A stretch of 64,000 nucleotides of DNA, from positions 3,162,001 through 3,226,000 of the forward strand of contig NZ_LT907980.1 of the NCBI RefSeq assembly GCF_900215155.1, given 5' to 3'. Positions 29,223 to 38,233 of the stretch are shown piece by piece. The position numbers were made by a program, and so were the translations under genes. The notes under the pieces were generated by a model, which saw only the letters and a list, made by a program, of their open reading frames with translations, was not told where the DNA came from and did not search any database. Within the stretch, counting starts at the first letter, position 1. Each line of letters opens with the position of its first letter. The stretch is from Marinobacter sp. LV10R510-11A. GTDB lineage: Bacteria; Pseudomonadota; Gammaproteobacteria; Pseudomonadales; Oleiphilaceae.

Positions 29223-30950
29223 ATGGATATTCAACGCATCGTATTATTTGCCGGCCTGGCTATTGTCAGTTATTTGATGGTGCTTGCTTGGAATGATGAT
29301 TATCACCAACCCGTTCCTACTGAGCAGGTAGTAGAGTCTACGCGCGTACAGTCAGATAACAGTTCTGTTGGTTCTGATGCCATGGTGCTTCCAGGCGAAA
29401 CCTCGCAAGGAACCGCCGCCAATACCGGAGCAGACGAAGAATTTACAACTCCCGAAAGTGGCCAAATAGTATCCACCCCGGCGAACTCGAATGTCAGTGT
29501 GAACAACCAATACATCACGGTTCGCACCGATGTCTTGGATCTCGTTATTGATCGAGTAAGCGGCAATTTGGTCAAAGGTTCGCTGATTGATTACGACAAG
29601 TCATTGAATAGCAAAGAATCACTGAGCGTTCTGAATAATACAGAGGATCGGTTTTATGTTCTGGAAAGCGGGCTGATTGGTAAGAACGGCCCTGATAGCG
29701 CCAAGAATGGTGAAGCACCGGTTTACGATACAGACGCTACCAACTACGAATTGACAAAAGGCAACAACGAACTGGCGGTTGATCTGACGCACACCATGGA
29801 AAACGGTGTTCGCATTACTAAGCGCTACCAGTTTACCCGTGACAGTTATGAAATCGGCGTTCGCTACCTAATCGACAACCGTTCCAGCAATAACTGGCAG
29901 GCCAACTTTACGGGTAAGATCGTTCGCGATCAGGCACCGGATCCCACGTCCGGGCCAAGTATGGGTATCAAGGCTTTCCTTGGCCTGGTAACCAGCTCCC
30001 CCGAAGATCCTTATGAAAAATTTGATTTTGGTGATCTGGAAGAAACACGTATCAACCAGACTGTAACCAATGGCTGGATGGCGTTTCTGCAGCACTACTT
30101 CCTTGCAGCCTGGGTACCAGACCGAGACCAACCCGCGCAGTTCCAGACGACTCGTCGCGGCCTGTTGCATGTGATGGGTTTTGTTTACCCGGCAACAACC
30201 GTAGCGCCTGGAGAAACCATAGAAATTGGTGCTCGTGCCTATGTAGGTCCAAAGATTATCGATCGTCTTGAGGGCGTTGCGCCAAACCTCGACCGCACCG
30301 TAGATTTCGGCTGGCTGTTCTTTATTTCGCTGCCATTGTTCATCGTTCTGGAATGGTTCCACAGCATAGTGGGCAACTGGGGTGTATCCATTATTTTGCT
30401 GACGGTGCTAGTTAAAGGCCTGTTCTTTAAGCTTTCCGCCACCAGCTACCGCTCCATGGGGCGCATGCGAGCCGTTGCTCCGCAGCTGGCCAGGTTGAAA
30501 GAGTTGTACGGCGATGATCGCCAACGCATGTCCCAAGAGATGATGGCTCTGTACAAGAAAGAGAAGATTAATCCGCTAGGTGGTTGCTTGCCTATTCTGG
30601 TTCAGATGCCCGTGTTCATCTCCCTATACTGGGTACTGTTCGAGAGTGTTCAGCTGCGCCATGCGCCCTTCATGCTATGGATACACGACCTTTCAGTAAT
30701 GGATCCTTACTTTATTCTGCCGATCCTTATGGGTGCCAGCATGATGCTGCAGATGAGCCTGAACCCGACTCCGCCAGATCCGATGCAAGCTAAAATAATG
30801 AAGCTGATGCCAGTGGTATTCACCATCTTCTTCCTCTGGTTCCCGGCCGGTCTGGTACTGTACTGGTTGGTAAACAACATTCTGTCGATTAGCCAGCAGT
30901 GGTACATTACCCGTAAGATCGAAGCAGAAATGGCCACTAGAAAACACTGA
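29223..30950 (+). CDS. yidC: Membrane protein insertase YidC
   Basis: A 575-residue gram-negative YidC. An N-terminal membrane anchor (MDIQRIVLFAGLAIVSYLMV) is followed by an acidic, Ser/Thr-rich linker and the large periplasmic domain. The conserved membrane core starts near WGVSIILLTVLVKGLFF, with RSMGRMRAVAPQLARLKE in the cytoplasmic loop and GGCLPILVQMPVFISLYW after it. It inserts proteins such as the ATP synthase c and a subunits, whose genes are also in this window. Confidence 0.97.
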   Translation: MDIQRIVLFAGLAIVSYLMVLAWNDDYHQPVPTEQVVESTRVQSDNSSVGSDAMVLPGETSQGTAANTGADEEFTTPESGQIVSTPANSNVSVNNQYITVRTDVLDLVIDRVSGNLVKGSLIDYDKSLNSKESLSVLNNTEDRFYVLESGLIGKNGPDSAKNGEAPVYDTDATNYELTKGNNELAVDLTHTMENGVRITKRYQFTRDSYEIGVRYLIDNRSSNNWQANFTGKIVRDQAPDPTSGPSMGIKAFLGLVTSSPEDPYEKFDFGDLEETRINQTVTNGWMAFLQHYFLAAWVPDRDQPAQFQTTRRGLLHVMGFVYPATTVAPGETIEIGARAYVGPKIIDRLEGVAPNLDRTVDFGWLFFISLPLFIVLEWFHSIVGNWGVSIILLTVLVKGLFFKLSATSYRSMGRMRAVAPQLARLKELYGDDRQRMSQEMMALYKKEKINPLGGCLPILVQMPVFISLYWVLFESVQLRHAPFMLWIHDLSVMDPYFILPILMGASMMLQMSLNPTPPDPMQAKIMKLMPVVFTIFFLWFPAGLVLYWLVNNILSISQQWYITRKIEAEMATRKH

Positions 30951-30973
30951 CCCAGTGGCCGGTTAGGTATTTG

Positions 30974-31000
30974 GTAAAGGCTCCTTAATGGGGCCTTTAC
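30974..31000 (+). terminator. Hairpin after yidC, possible weak terminator
   Basis: GTAAAGGC (30974-30981) and GCCTTTAC (30993-31000) form a perfect 8-bp stem followed only by TATTT. It may attenuate transcription between yidC and mnmE. Confidence 0.5.
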
Positions 31001-31043
31001 TATTTAAGGAATGCAAAAAACTGTTGTGTAAGAGGCACATGTG

Positions 31044-32450
31044 ATGAACCAGCGCCCCGGAACTCTCGACGCTCCTCAAACCCCCCACACTCCCGAAACC
31101 ATCGCGGCCATAGCCACAGCTCCAGGCCAGGCTGGGGTGGGCATTGTTCGGGTATCCGGCCCGCTGGCGAAGATAATTGCTGCTGCAATGCTGGGGTATG
31201 CACCAAAGCCTCGATACGCCCATTACGGCGCCTTTTTAGATCAGCACAAAGAGCTCATTGATGAAGGAATTGGGCTTTTTTTTCCCAACCCCAATTCTTT
31301 TACAGGTGAAGATGTTTTTGAGCTACAGGGCCACGGCGGCACGGTCATTCTGGATTTACTGCTACGGGAAGTCTGTCGTCTTGGAGCGCGCTTGGCACGC
31401 CCCGGTGAGTTCTCAGAGCGGGCCTTTCTCAACGATAAGCTCGACTTGGCTCAGGCCGAAGCCATTGCCGATCTTATTGAAAGCAGCTCGGAACAGGCCG
31501 CACGCTGTGCGGTTCGATCCATGCAGGGCGTGTTTTCACGGCGTATTGAGGCGCTAGTGGTATCTGTAACCCATCTACGTATTTATGTGGAAGCGGCTAT
31601 TGATTTTCCGGAAGAGGAAATCGATTTCCTCGCCGACGGCAAAGTCGCCACCGATCTACAGGCCTTGTTGGAACACCTTCAGGGCATACTAGGTGAAGCT
31701 CAGCAGGGCACCATCCTACGGGATGGTATGAAGGTTGTGATTGCCGGCCGTCCTAATGCTGGTAAATCCAGCCTCCTCAATGCGCTTGCTGGGAGAGAAG
31801 CGGCCATAGTGACCGCCATTGAAGGTACGACCCGGGATGTCCTGCGGGAACATATCCACATCGATGGTATGCCTCTGCATATTATCGACACCGCAGGCCT
31901 GCGTGACAGTGCCGACGAAGTGGAACAAATTGGTATTGCCCGAGCCTGGGACGAAATTCGCCACGCCGATCGCATCCTGCTTATGGTGGATGCCACCACC
32001 ACAGATAAAACCACGCCCAATGAAATCTGGCCAGATTTCATTGATCAGTTGCCTGCGTCAGCCCCGGTTACGGTGATTCGTAACAAAGTTGATCTGAGCG
32101 GAGAAATAGTGGGTCTTTCAGAGTTACCCGCAGAGCACGCGCCGGTGATGCGCCTCGCGGCGAAATCCACTGATGGGCTCGATGTTCTGAGAAATCATCT
32201 GAAGCAGTGCATGGGCTTTGCCAGCACCACCGAAGGCGGCTTTCTGGCTCGCCGCCGGCACCTGGATGCGTTGGAACGCGCCCGGGATTTTATGCTGCAA
32301 GGTCAGGCCCAGTTAGAAGGTTATGGCGCCGGGGAACTGCTCGCTGAAGATCTGCGGGCTGCGCAGGATGCGCTAGGAGAAATTACGGGGCAGATCACTC
32401 CGGATGAATTATTGGGCAAGATCTTCGGATCCTTCTGTATCGGGAAGTGA
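31044..32450 (+). CDS. mnmE: tRNA U34 modification GTPase MnmE
   Basis: MnmE works with MnmG to place the aminomethyl group on wobble U34. The N-terminal folate-binding domain starts [22 protein letters not shown]. The G domain has [14 protein letters not shown] (G1), [16 protein letters not shown] (G3) and NKVDL (G4). The C-terminus ends FGSFCIGK with the essential cysteine. ATG at 31044 has AAGAGG 8 nt upstream; GTG one codon earlier is possible. Its usual neighbour mnmG lies 10.6 kb further right here. Confidence 0.97.
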   Translation: MNQRPGTLDAPQTPHTPETIAAIATAPGQAGVGIVRVSGPLAKIIAAAMLGYAPKPRYAHYGAFLDQHKELIDEGIGLFFPNPNSFTGEDVFELQGHGGTVILDLLLREVCRLGARLARPGEFSERAFLNDKLDLAQAEAIADLIESSSEQAARCAVRSMQGVFSRRIEALVVSVTHLRIYVEAAIDFPEEEIDFLADGKVATDLQALLEHLQGILGEAQQGTILRDGMKVVIAGRPNAGKSSLLNALAGREAAIVTAIEGTTRDVLREHIHIDGMPLHIIDTAGLRDSADEVEQIGIARAWDEIRHADRILLMVDATTTDKTTPNEIWPDFIDQLPASAPVTVIRNKVDLSGEIVGLSELPAEHAPVMRLAAKSTDGLDVLRNHLKQCMGFASTTEGGFLARRRHLDALERARDFMLQGQAQLEGYGAGELLAEDLRAAQDALGEITGQITPDELLGKIFGSFCIGK

Positions 32451-32494
32451 ATCCCTAATCATCATGAATACCACTAGCTTGGTCACATGCTTCC

Positions 32495-32953
32495 TCACAG
32501 GCAACAGGCCTTGAATTTCTTACCACTGCCACAGGGGCAGTGTTCATTGCGCCCGGGTTTCAGGACGCCCTGGTGGGGTTGGCCCTGCAAGTAATACCAG
32601 CGGCCGTCTTCGCGCACAAAATCTGAGTTTTCCTGCAGATAACCCCACCCGGAATCAAGCCGATAAATAGCCTGAAAGTGCACCTGACCGGTGTCGCCAG
32701 TTTCTTTGCTACCAAGTATTCGAAGAGAAACCCAGTTTGGTGAGTCGTCCATATTCAACACTGTTGGCCGGGTGCTGGTGTGCCAGCTGGCGCACAGGTA
32801 ATCCTCCAGCTTCAGCACAAACGCAGTGAAGCGCGAACGCATCAGCGCTTCGGGCGTGGGGGCTTTTTCGCCGGCATGGTAGCGTTGGCAGCAATCCGTG
32901 TAACTGCTCTGGCTGCCACAGGGGCAGTATGGGATAGTAGTTTGCTCAGGCAT
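32495..32953 (-). CDS. YchJ-family protein with two SEC-C zinc motifs
   Basis: A 152-residue UPF0225/YchJ protein. SEC-C metal-binding motifs are at both ends: CPCGSQSSYTDCC near residue 10 and CPCGSGKKFKACC at the C-terminus. Between them is a cystatin/NTF2-like core (ALMRSRFTAFVLKLEDYL). Its biochemical function is not established. It converges on mnmE with no clear terminator in between. Confidence 0.88.
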   Translation of the reverse strand: MPEQTTIPYCPCGSQSSYTDCCQRYHAGEKAPTPEALMRSRFTAFVLKLEDYLCASWHTSTRPTVLNMDDSPNWVSLRILGSKETGDTGQVHFQAIYRLDSGWGYLQENSDFVREDGRWYYLQGQPHQGVLKPGRNEHCPCGSGKKFKACCL

Positions 32954-33032
32954 CGATAGGTGGTGTTTGCGTCAGGGGTTGAAGCTTGCAGTATAACAAC
33001 CGCACTCAGACACAAAAGGATTGATTCAAACC

Positions 33033-33423
33033 ATGTCCACACAACCCAGCACCGTTTCTGTTGTCACCCGGCTAACCGGTTTGTTCTGCCTATTGCTGGT
33101 ATTCAGTGGCTGTAGCACCGTGTATTACAACGCCATGGAAAAGCTCGGTGTTGAAAAGCGCGTCACTGAGGAAAACCAGTAAGCAAAGGCTTGATGAAAC
33201 CCGTGAACTTTATAACAGCCTGATTGCTCGCATGCATCAGGTAGAGACACGCATGGATCCGGTTCTGTTCCTGAAGCACAACCTTAACGCTCAAGCGATT
33301 GGCGCCCTAGAAAACGAACTGGGACAGATTCGCCAAGATGTGGATAGCCTGGTTCGCGATATGGAAGCATCCATTGCAGAATCCGAAGCCTTTATACAAA
33401 GGTTCCGTGAGGGGGCTGTTTAA
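33033..33423 (+). pseudogene. Broken DUF2959 lipoprotein gene (internal deletion and frame change)
   Basis: Frame 1 from ATG 33033 gives a lipoprotein signal (LLLVFSGC lipobox) and YYNAMEKLGVEKR, then stops at TAA 33180-33182 after 49 codons. The C-terminal part continues in another frame to 33423: KQRLDETRELYNSLIARMHQ, then MDPVL joined directly to FLKHNLNAQAIGALENEL. Intact family members are about 215 residues, from memory. Roughly 90 residues between EKR and KQRLDETR are missing, and a shorter gap between DPVL and FLKHN is likely. No single frame restores the protein. Confidence 0.65.
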
Positions 33424-33624
33424 CTTCGGTAAAAGCCAAGTTTGCGCCGGGTTTTAACCTGGCGTGGCGAGTTTATTTATCCCTCATTTTTCAAAATTTT
33501 GCTTTTACATAACGACACACCTTTATACTAAAACTGCATTGGGCTTGAGCTACACTTCAATTTAACATTTTTTTAAATTTTCGAAGCAATTTGCCCCGGA
33601 ACGCCTTTTCAAGGAGCCCTTCCC

Positions 33625-34371
33625 ATGCGTTTAATTTCGTTGTCCGTCTTGATGTTGCTGACATTATTCAATGCATCTCAGATTTTTGCGGCTGATCGGT
33701 TGTATATCTATACCGAAAATTTCCCGCCTTACAATATGAGTACTAATGGGCGTGCGTTTGAACACAGTGCAGACAAGATTGACGGTATTTGTACGGAAAG
33801 AGCGAAAGCGGTTCTGGATCAGTCAGGCTACGACTACAGAATGAAGCTGCGCAATTGGAATTACGGCTATAACCGTGCCCTAAAAAAAGCCAATCACGGT
33901 ATCTTTTGCACCACCTATACGGAGGAGCGGGCGCCCATGTTCAAGTGGGTTGGGCCTCTGGCACAGAACCTGTGGACGATTTTTGCCGCGCAGGGAAGCA
34001 CGATTACGATGGACGCGCTTGAGGATGCAAGAGGCAAAACCATAGGGGGCTATCGCAACGATGTTAGGAGCGAGTACCTGTTAAAACGTGGTTATGAGAT
34101 GTCTGTGATCGAAAGTGATGATCTCAATCCGAAGCGCTTGGCATTGGGCCAAATTGATCTATGGATTGCGGAACGCCTTGGAGGGCCATACCTTGCCTCT
34201 CAGCAGGATGTTGAAGGTTTGATTCCGGTGTTTTCGTTCAACGATGTTGATTTGTATTTGGCCATGAGCCTCGATACCCCCGATGAGGTTATTGAAGGCC
34301 TTAACAAGGCTCTTCAAGCCACCAAGGATAATGGAACCTTTGGTGCAATCGGGACCAAATATGGTCTTTAA
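33625..34371 (+). CDS. Periplasmic solute-binding protein, family 3 type
   Basis: A 248-residue protein with a signal peptide (MRLISLSVLMLLTLFNASQI, cleaved after FA). It has the bilobal SBP_bac_3 pattern: YTENFPPYNM, the segment ending GIFCTTYTEERAPMFKWVGP, and LEDARGKTIGGYRNDV. Such proteins bind amino acids or small polar ligands. No ABC permease or ATPase is adjacent, so it may be an orphan receptor or serve a distant transporter. It stands alone after a 200-bp AT-rich leader. The ligand cannot be told from sequence. Confidence 0.8.
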   Translation: MRLISLSVLMLLTLFNASQIFAADRLYIYTENFPPYNMSTNGRAFEHSADKIDGICTERAKAVLDQSGYDYRMKLRNWNYGYNRALKKANHGIFCTTYTEERAPMFKWVGPLAQNLWTIFAAQGSTITMDALEDARGKTIGGYRNDVRSEYLLKRGYEMSVIESDDLNPKRLALGQIDLWIAERLGGPYLASQQDVEGLIPVFSFNDVDLYLAMSLDTPDEVIEGLNKALQATKDNGTFGAIGTKYGL

Positions 34372-34394
34372 TTGCTGAGAGAGCGGTTAAAAAA

Positions 34395-34419
34395 ATCCCG
34401 GGTAGTTTCTACCCGGGAT
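34395..34419 (-). terminator. Rho-independent terminator of the acyl-CoA dehydrogenase gene
   Basis: ATCCCGGGTAG and CTACCCGGGAT form a perfect 11-bp stem with a TTT loop. Read on the minus strand it is followed by seven T, just after the dehydrogenase stop codon. Confidence 0.9.
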
Positions 34420-34438
34420 AAAAAATCACCGGATATCT

Positions 34439-36259
34439 TTACCCGGTGAAGGCCATGTCATCTGCATGTAGTTGCATTAGGTTTTTACTGGGGCTAAGCA
34501 TAGTGCTGGCATGGGTCTGTGCCCGGGGCAACAGCCGCTCGTAGTAGAATTCCGCAGTGGCCAGCTTGGCTTTATAGAACGCTTCTGATTCATCGCCCCC
34601 GTTATCCAGCCGATCCGCCGCTACCGCTGCTTGGCGTGCCCACATATACGCCATGGTCACGTAACCGCTGTACATCAGGAAATCGTACGAAGCGGAGCTG
34701 ACTAAGTCCCGATCTTTGCGCGCGGCAAGCATGATGCGCACAGTAAGCAGGTTCCATTGGCCGATTAGTTTCAGCAGTTCCAATGCAAATGGGCGTAAAC
34801 GGCTGTCGGTTAGCTGTTTGCGGGCAAAGTTGGCGACCCTGGCCGTAAAATCACGAACCGCGCCACCTTTGGTGGTTAACAGTACTTTGCGGCCAAGCAG
34901 ATCCAGCGCCTGAATACCTGTGGTGCCTTCATAAAGCGTGGCAATGCGTGTGTCGCGGGCAATTTGCTCCATACCGTGTTCACGAATATAACCGTGGCCA
35001 CCAAAAACCTGCATGCCAAGGTTAGCTGCCTCACACCCCAGTTCGGTAAGGAACCCCTTGAGGATGGGGGTCAGGAAGCCGAGCTTGTCGTCGTACTTAT
35101 CTGCTTTTTTTTGGTCCCCTGCTTCATGGGCTTCTACCATGTGGTCGGCTAAACGGCCGGCGTCATAGAGCATGGCTCGACCACCTTCCGCGATGGCTTT
35201 TTGGGTCAGCAGCATGCGACGTACATCGGCGTGGTGAATCAGGCTGTCTGCTACTTCTTCCGGCTCTTTTTTGCCAGAGAGGGCGCGCATGGAACGGCGT
35301 TCCTTTGCGTAGTTTAAAGCCCATTGATAGGACAACTCAGCTGGCCCGACACCCTGAATAGCGGTACCAATCCGTGCTGTGTTCATGAAGGTGAACATGC
35401 ACTCTAAGCCTTTGTTCTGTTCGCCAATCAGATAACCCGTGGCTGCATCAAAGTTCATCACGCAGGTTGCGGAGGCCTTGATGCCCATTTTCTTTTCCAG
35501 GCTGCCACAGGTGACCCCGTTGGCTTCACCTAAGTTGCCGTCTTTGTCGTGCTGTACTTTAGGCACAATAAACAGGCTGATACCGCGGGTGCCTTTGGGC
35601 GCATCCGGTAGGCGAGCCAGCACAATGTGAATAATGTTCTCGGTTAGGTCGTGGTCACCGGAGGAGATAAAAATTTTGGTGCCAGTTACTTTATAACTGC
35701 CATCGGCCTGTGGTTCAGCTTTGGTCTTTACTTGGCCCAGATCGGTGCCGCACTGGGGCTCAGTTAGGCACATGGTACCGGCCCAGCGGCCTTCCGTCAT
35801 GGGTGCGAGATACGTGTCTTTTAGCTCATCAGAACCATGCAGTTGAATGGTATTCATGGCGCCGATGGACAGACCCGGGTACATGGAAAACGACCAGTTG
35901 GCGGTGCCCACCATTTCTTGTTTGAACATGCCCATGGAGGCTGGGAGGCCTTGGCCGCCGTACTCTTCGGGTGCTGACAGACCCTGCCATCCACCCATTA
36001 CAAATTTGTCGTAAGCTTCCTTAAAACCTTTTGGCGTGATGACGACGCCGTCTTTCAGGGTGCAGCCTTCTTCATCACCTGGCTGAAAAAGCGGGCTCAA
36101 TTGCTCTTCGCAGAACTTTGCGCATTCGTTAAGGATGGCATCCACGATATCGGGTGTGGCGTTTTCGCCGCTTTTCAGTGAGGCGTAGTGTTTTGGGTAA
36201 TCAAACACGTCGTTAATCAGAAACTTCATATCACGCAAGGGCGCCTTGTAGACCGGCAT
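34439..36259 (-). CDS. Acyl-CoA dehydrogenase with extended C-terminal domain (DmdC-like architecture)
   Basis: A 606-residue FAD acyl-CoA dehydrogenase: N-terminal helical domain, middle domain with MCLTEPQCGTDLGQVKTKA and KVTGTKIFISSGDHDLTENI, C-terminal domain with QVFGGHGYIREHGMEQIARD, then LYEGTTGIQALDLLGRK. The catalytic Glu is in YEGTTG. A further about 130 residues match the extra domain of the family that includes DmdC (3-methylmercaptopropionyl-CoA dehydrogenase), but the substrate is unproven. Start ATG at 36259 (MPVYKAPLRD) has AGAGGATT upstream; a start eight codons earlier lacks one. It is a single-gene unit with its own terminator. Confidence 0.88.
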   Translation of the reverse strand: MPVYKAPLRDMKFLINDVFDYPKHYASLKSGENATPDIVDAILNECAKFCEEQLSPLFQPGDEEGCTLKDGVVITPKGFKEAYDKFVMGGWQGLSAPEEYGGQGLPASMGMFKQEMVGTANWSFSMYPGLSIGAMNTIQLHGSDELKDTYLAPMTEGRWAGTMCLTEPQCGTDLGQVKTKAEPQADGSYKVTGTKIFISSGDHDLTENIIHIVLARLPDAPKGTRGISLFIVPKVQHDKDGNLGEANGVTCGSLEKKMGIKASATCVMNFDAATGYLIGEQNKGLECMFTFMNTARIGTAIQGVGPAELSYQWALNYAKERRSMRALSGKKEPEEVADSLIHHADVRRMLLTQKAIAEGGRAMLYDAGRLADHMVEAHEAGDQKKADKYDDKLGFLTPILKGFLTELGCEAANLGMQVFGGHGYIREHGMEQIARDTRIATLYEGTTGIQALDLLGRKVLLTTKGGAVRDFTARVANFARKQLTDSRLRPFALELLKLIGQWNLLTVRIMLAARKDRDLVSSASYDFLMYSGYVTMAYMWARQAAVAADRLDNGGDESEAFYKAKLATAEFYYERLLPRAQTHASTMLSPSKNLMQLHADDMAFTG

Positions 36260-36513
36260 AATCAATCCTCTGTATCTGTTCAAAAATCTGTATGCGGGAA
36301 CGATTCACCGCCAAGTTGCCTGCTGTTTTACGGCATTCTGCCCCGGGTTCCATTGACGAAAAGCGCTTATAGCAGTGTCAGCAAAGACAGTCAGTAGGAT
36401 ATGGCGACACCAACCGCTGATCGAATAATCGTCTTCCGGCGTATTCACGTAATAGGACAGAACTGCGAATTTTGGTGGCGCCTAAGAATAATGAGGCCCT
36501 GTGGAGAACCCCT

Positions 36514-37098
36514 ATGGATAGTGTAAAAAACATGCAAAACCTGTGTTCTATGATTCCCAAAGCCGGTCGGAGCTTTATACTCTTGCTGATAGCCGCTTTA
36601 GCGCTGCTGAGTGGCTGTTCCGGGCCAGCACTAACCGACTATGCAGAGCGCGGCCCCAAACTGATCCCGGAGCAGTTTTTCAACGGTGAACTTACCGCCC
36701 GTGGCGTGGTCAAGGGCTTTTCCGGAGAGGTTATCCGCACCTTTGATGCGGATATTTCTGCGTCCTGGGACAGCGCAGGAGTGGGCACTCTAGATGAAGA
36801 GTTCCGCTTTGATGATGGTGAAGTGCAAACCCGTGTTTGGACGTTGACGCCATCAGATACTGCCGACAGTTACCACGCCGATGCGGGTGACGTGGCTGAG
36901 CCGGGAATGTTGCGCTGGAGCGGTAACACCATTCATATGAATTATGTTCTCCAGATCGCCTATGGCGATGGGACCTTGGATGTACGAATGGACGACTGGA
37001 TGTATCTTGTGACACCCGACACTCTCATCAACCAGACCACCATGAGTAAATGGGGAGTTGATGTTGGTGAACTTGTTCTTGTGATACAGAGAAAATAA
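36514..37098 (+). CDS. DUF3833-family lipoprotein
   Basis: A 194-residue protein with a lipoprotein signal peptide ending ALALLSGC. The mature part (AERGPKLIPEQFFNGELTAR, RWSGNTIHMNYVLQIAYGDG, VRMDDWMYLV) matches the DUF3833 family, whose function is unknown. ATG at 36514 follows GGAG 7 nt upstream and gives a somewhat long lead before the hydrophobic stretch. A later ATG at 36550 would give a shorter, more usual signal peptide. It ends 25 bp before the RND adaptor gene and may be co-transcribed with it. Confidence 0.75.
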   Translation: MDSVKNMQNLCSMIPKAGRSFILLLIAALALLSGCSGPALTDYAERGPKLIPEQFFNGELTARGVVKGFSGEVIRTFDADISASWDSAGVGTLDEEFRFDDGEVQTRVWTLTPSDTADSYHADAGDVAEPGMLRWSGNTIHMNYVLQIAYGDGTLDVRMDDWMYLVTPDTLINQTTMSKWGVDVGELVLVIQRK

Positions 37099-37123
37099 CG
37101 CCCGGCGGCGGCCGGTCTGTCTG

Positions 37124-38230
37124 ATGGAATTGTCTATGTGGAAACAATGGCTGATCGGTTTATTGCTGGTCGTATTAGCAGTGGGTGGTGCAGTGGCTTA
37201 TCGCAGCCTGAACGACCCGTCGCAGGATAAAGATACCGCTGAACGGCCGCCAAGCGTGGTAAATACCGTGCTGCCCGTAACCGATACCGTGCGTGATCAG
37301 GTCAGGGCCGTTGGCAGTTTAAATGCCGTGAATGCCGTTGAATTGACCACTGAAACCAGTGGCCGGGTTGTGGATTTTAACCTGAAATCCGGACGCCAGG
37401 TAAAGCAGGGTGACTTGCTTTTGCGGCTTGATGATAGGCAGGCCAGAGCAGATCTTGGCGTGATTGAAGCGCAACTTGCCGATGCTAAGCGCCAGTTCGA
37501 ACGGGCTAGCAGCCTGCGGGATAAAAACAGCATTTCCCAGTCTCTAGTCGATGAATTGCGAACCGCTGTGGAAGTGTCTGAAGCCCAGCGCACAGCCGCT
37601 CAAGTCCGGCTAGAAAATCACCGTATTGAAGCGCCGTTTTCTGGCGTTGCGGGCCTGAGCAACATTAGTATCGGGGCCTACATCACTGCAGGAACAACCA
37701 TAACGACGCTGGACTCCACATCTCGCATGGAACTGAATTTTTCCATTCCCGAGCGCTTTCTTGGCCAGATTAACCCAGGCCAAAGGGTGGAAGGAGGCTC
37801 GCCTGCCTATCCGGAGCAAGTGTTCAATGGTGAATTGGTTGAGCTAGGCACCCGCATTGACGAACTCAGTCGCTCATTGCCGGTCCGTGCCCTGATTGAT
37901 AATGCCGAGGGTAGATTGCGCCCCGGGCAGTTCATGTCCGTCAGCCTGACATTGCGCGAGCGTCAGGCTCTGGTGGTGCCAGAGCAGGCGGTTATGGTTC
38001 GTGGCGATGAGCAGTATGTATTTGTCGCCGAAGACGGTGTTGCCCGGCGCGTCTCAGTTGTTCTTGGTTCGCGCATGCCGGGTCGCGTAGAGATTGCTCG
38101 CGGGCTGACGGCAGAAGACCATGTGGTGGTAACTGGCCAGGATCGACTTAGTAGTGGGGAACGGGTCCGGGTGATCGATGATGAAAACGCGATCCCGGAC
38201 AACCGTTTTACCAGCGCTCTGGAGTCATAA
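37124..38230 (+). CDS. RND efflux periplasmic adaptor (HlyD/MFP family)
   Basis: A 368-residue membrane fusion protein. The N-terminal anchor is WLIGLLLVVLAVGGAVAY. The lipoyl halves are seen in AVELTTETSGRVVDFNLKSG and ENHRIEAPFSGVAGLSNISI, flanking a coiled coil (IEAQLADAKRQFERASSL). A beta-barrel domain follows. It bridges the inner-membrane pump encoded 3 bp downstream to an outer-membrane channel. ATG at 37124 or 37136 could be the start; neither has a good ribosome site. Confidence 0.9.
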   Translation: MELSMWKQWLIGLLLVVLAVGGAVAYRSLNDPSQDKDTAERPPSVVNTVLPVTDTVRDQVRAVGSLNAVNAVELTTETSGRVVDFNLKSGRQVKQGDLLLRLDDRQARADLGVIEAQLADAKRQFERASSLRDKNSISQSLVDELRTAVEVSEAQRTAAQVRLENHRIEAPFSGVAGLSNISIGAYITAGTTITTLDSTSRMELNFSIPERFLGQINPGQRVEGGSPAYPEQVFNGELVELGTRIDELSRSLPVRALIDNAEGRLRPGQFMSVSLTLRERQALVVPEQAVMVRGDEQYVFVAEDGVARRVSVVLGSRMPGRVEIARGLTAEDHVVVTGQDRLSSGERVRVIDDENAIPDNRFTSALES

Positions 38231-38233
38231 GCG

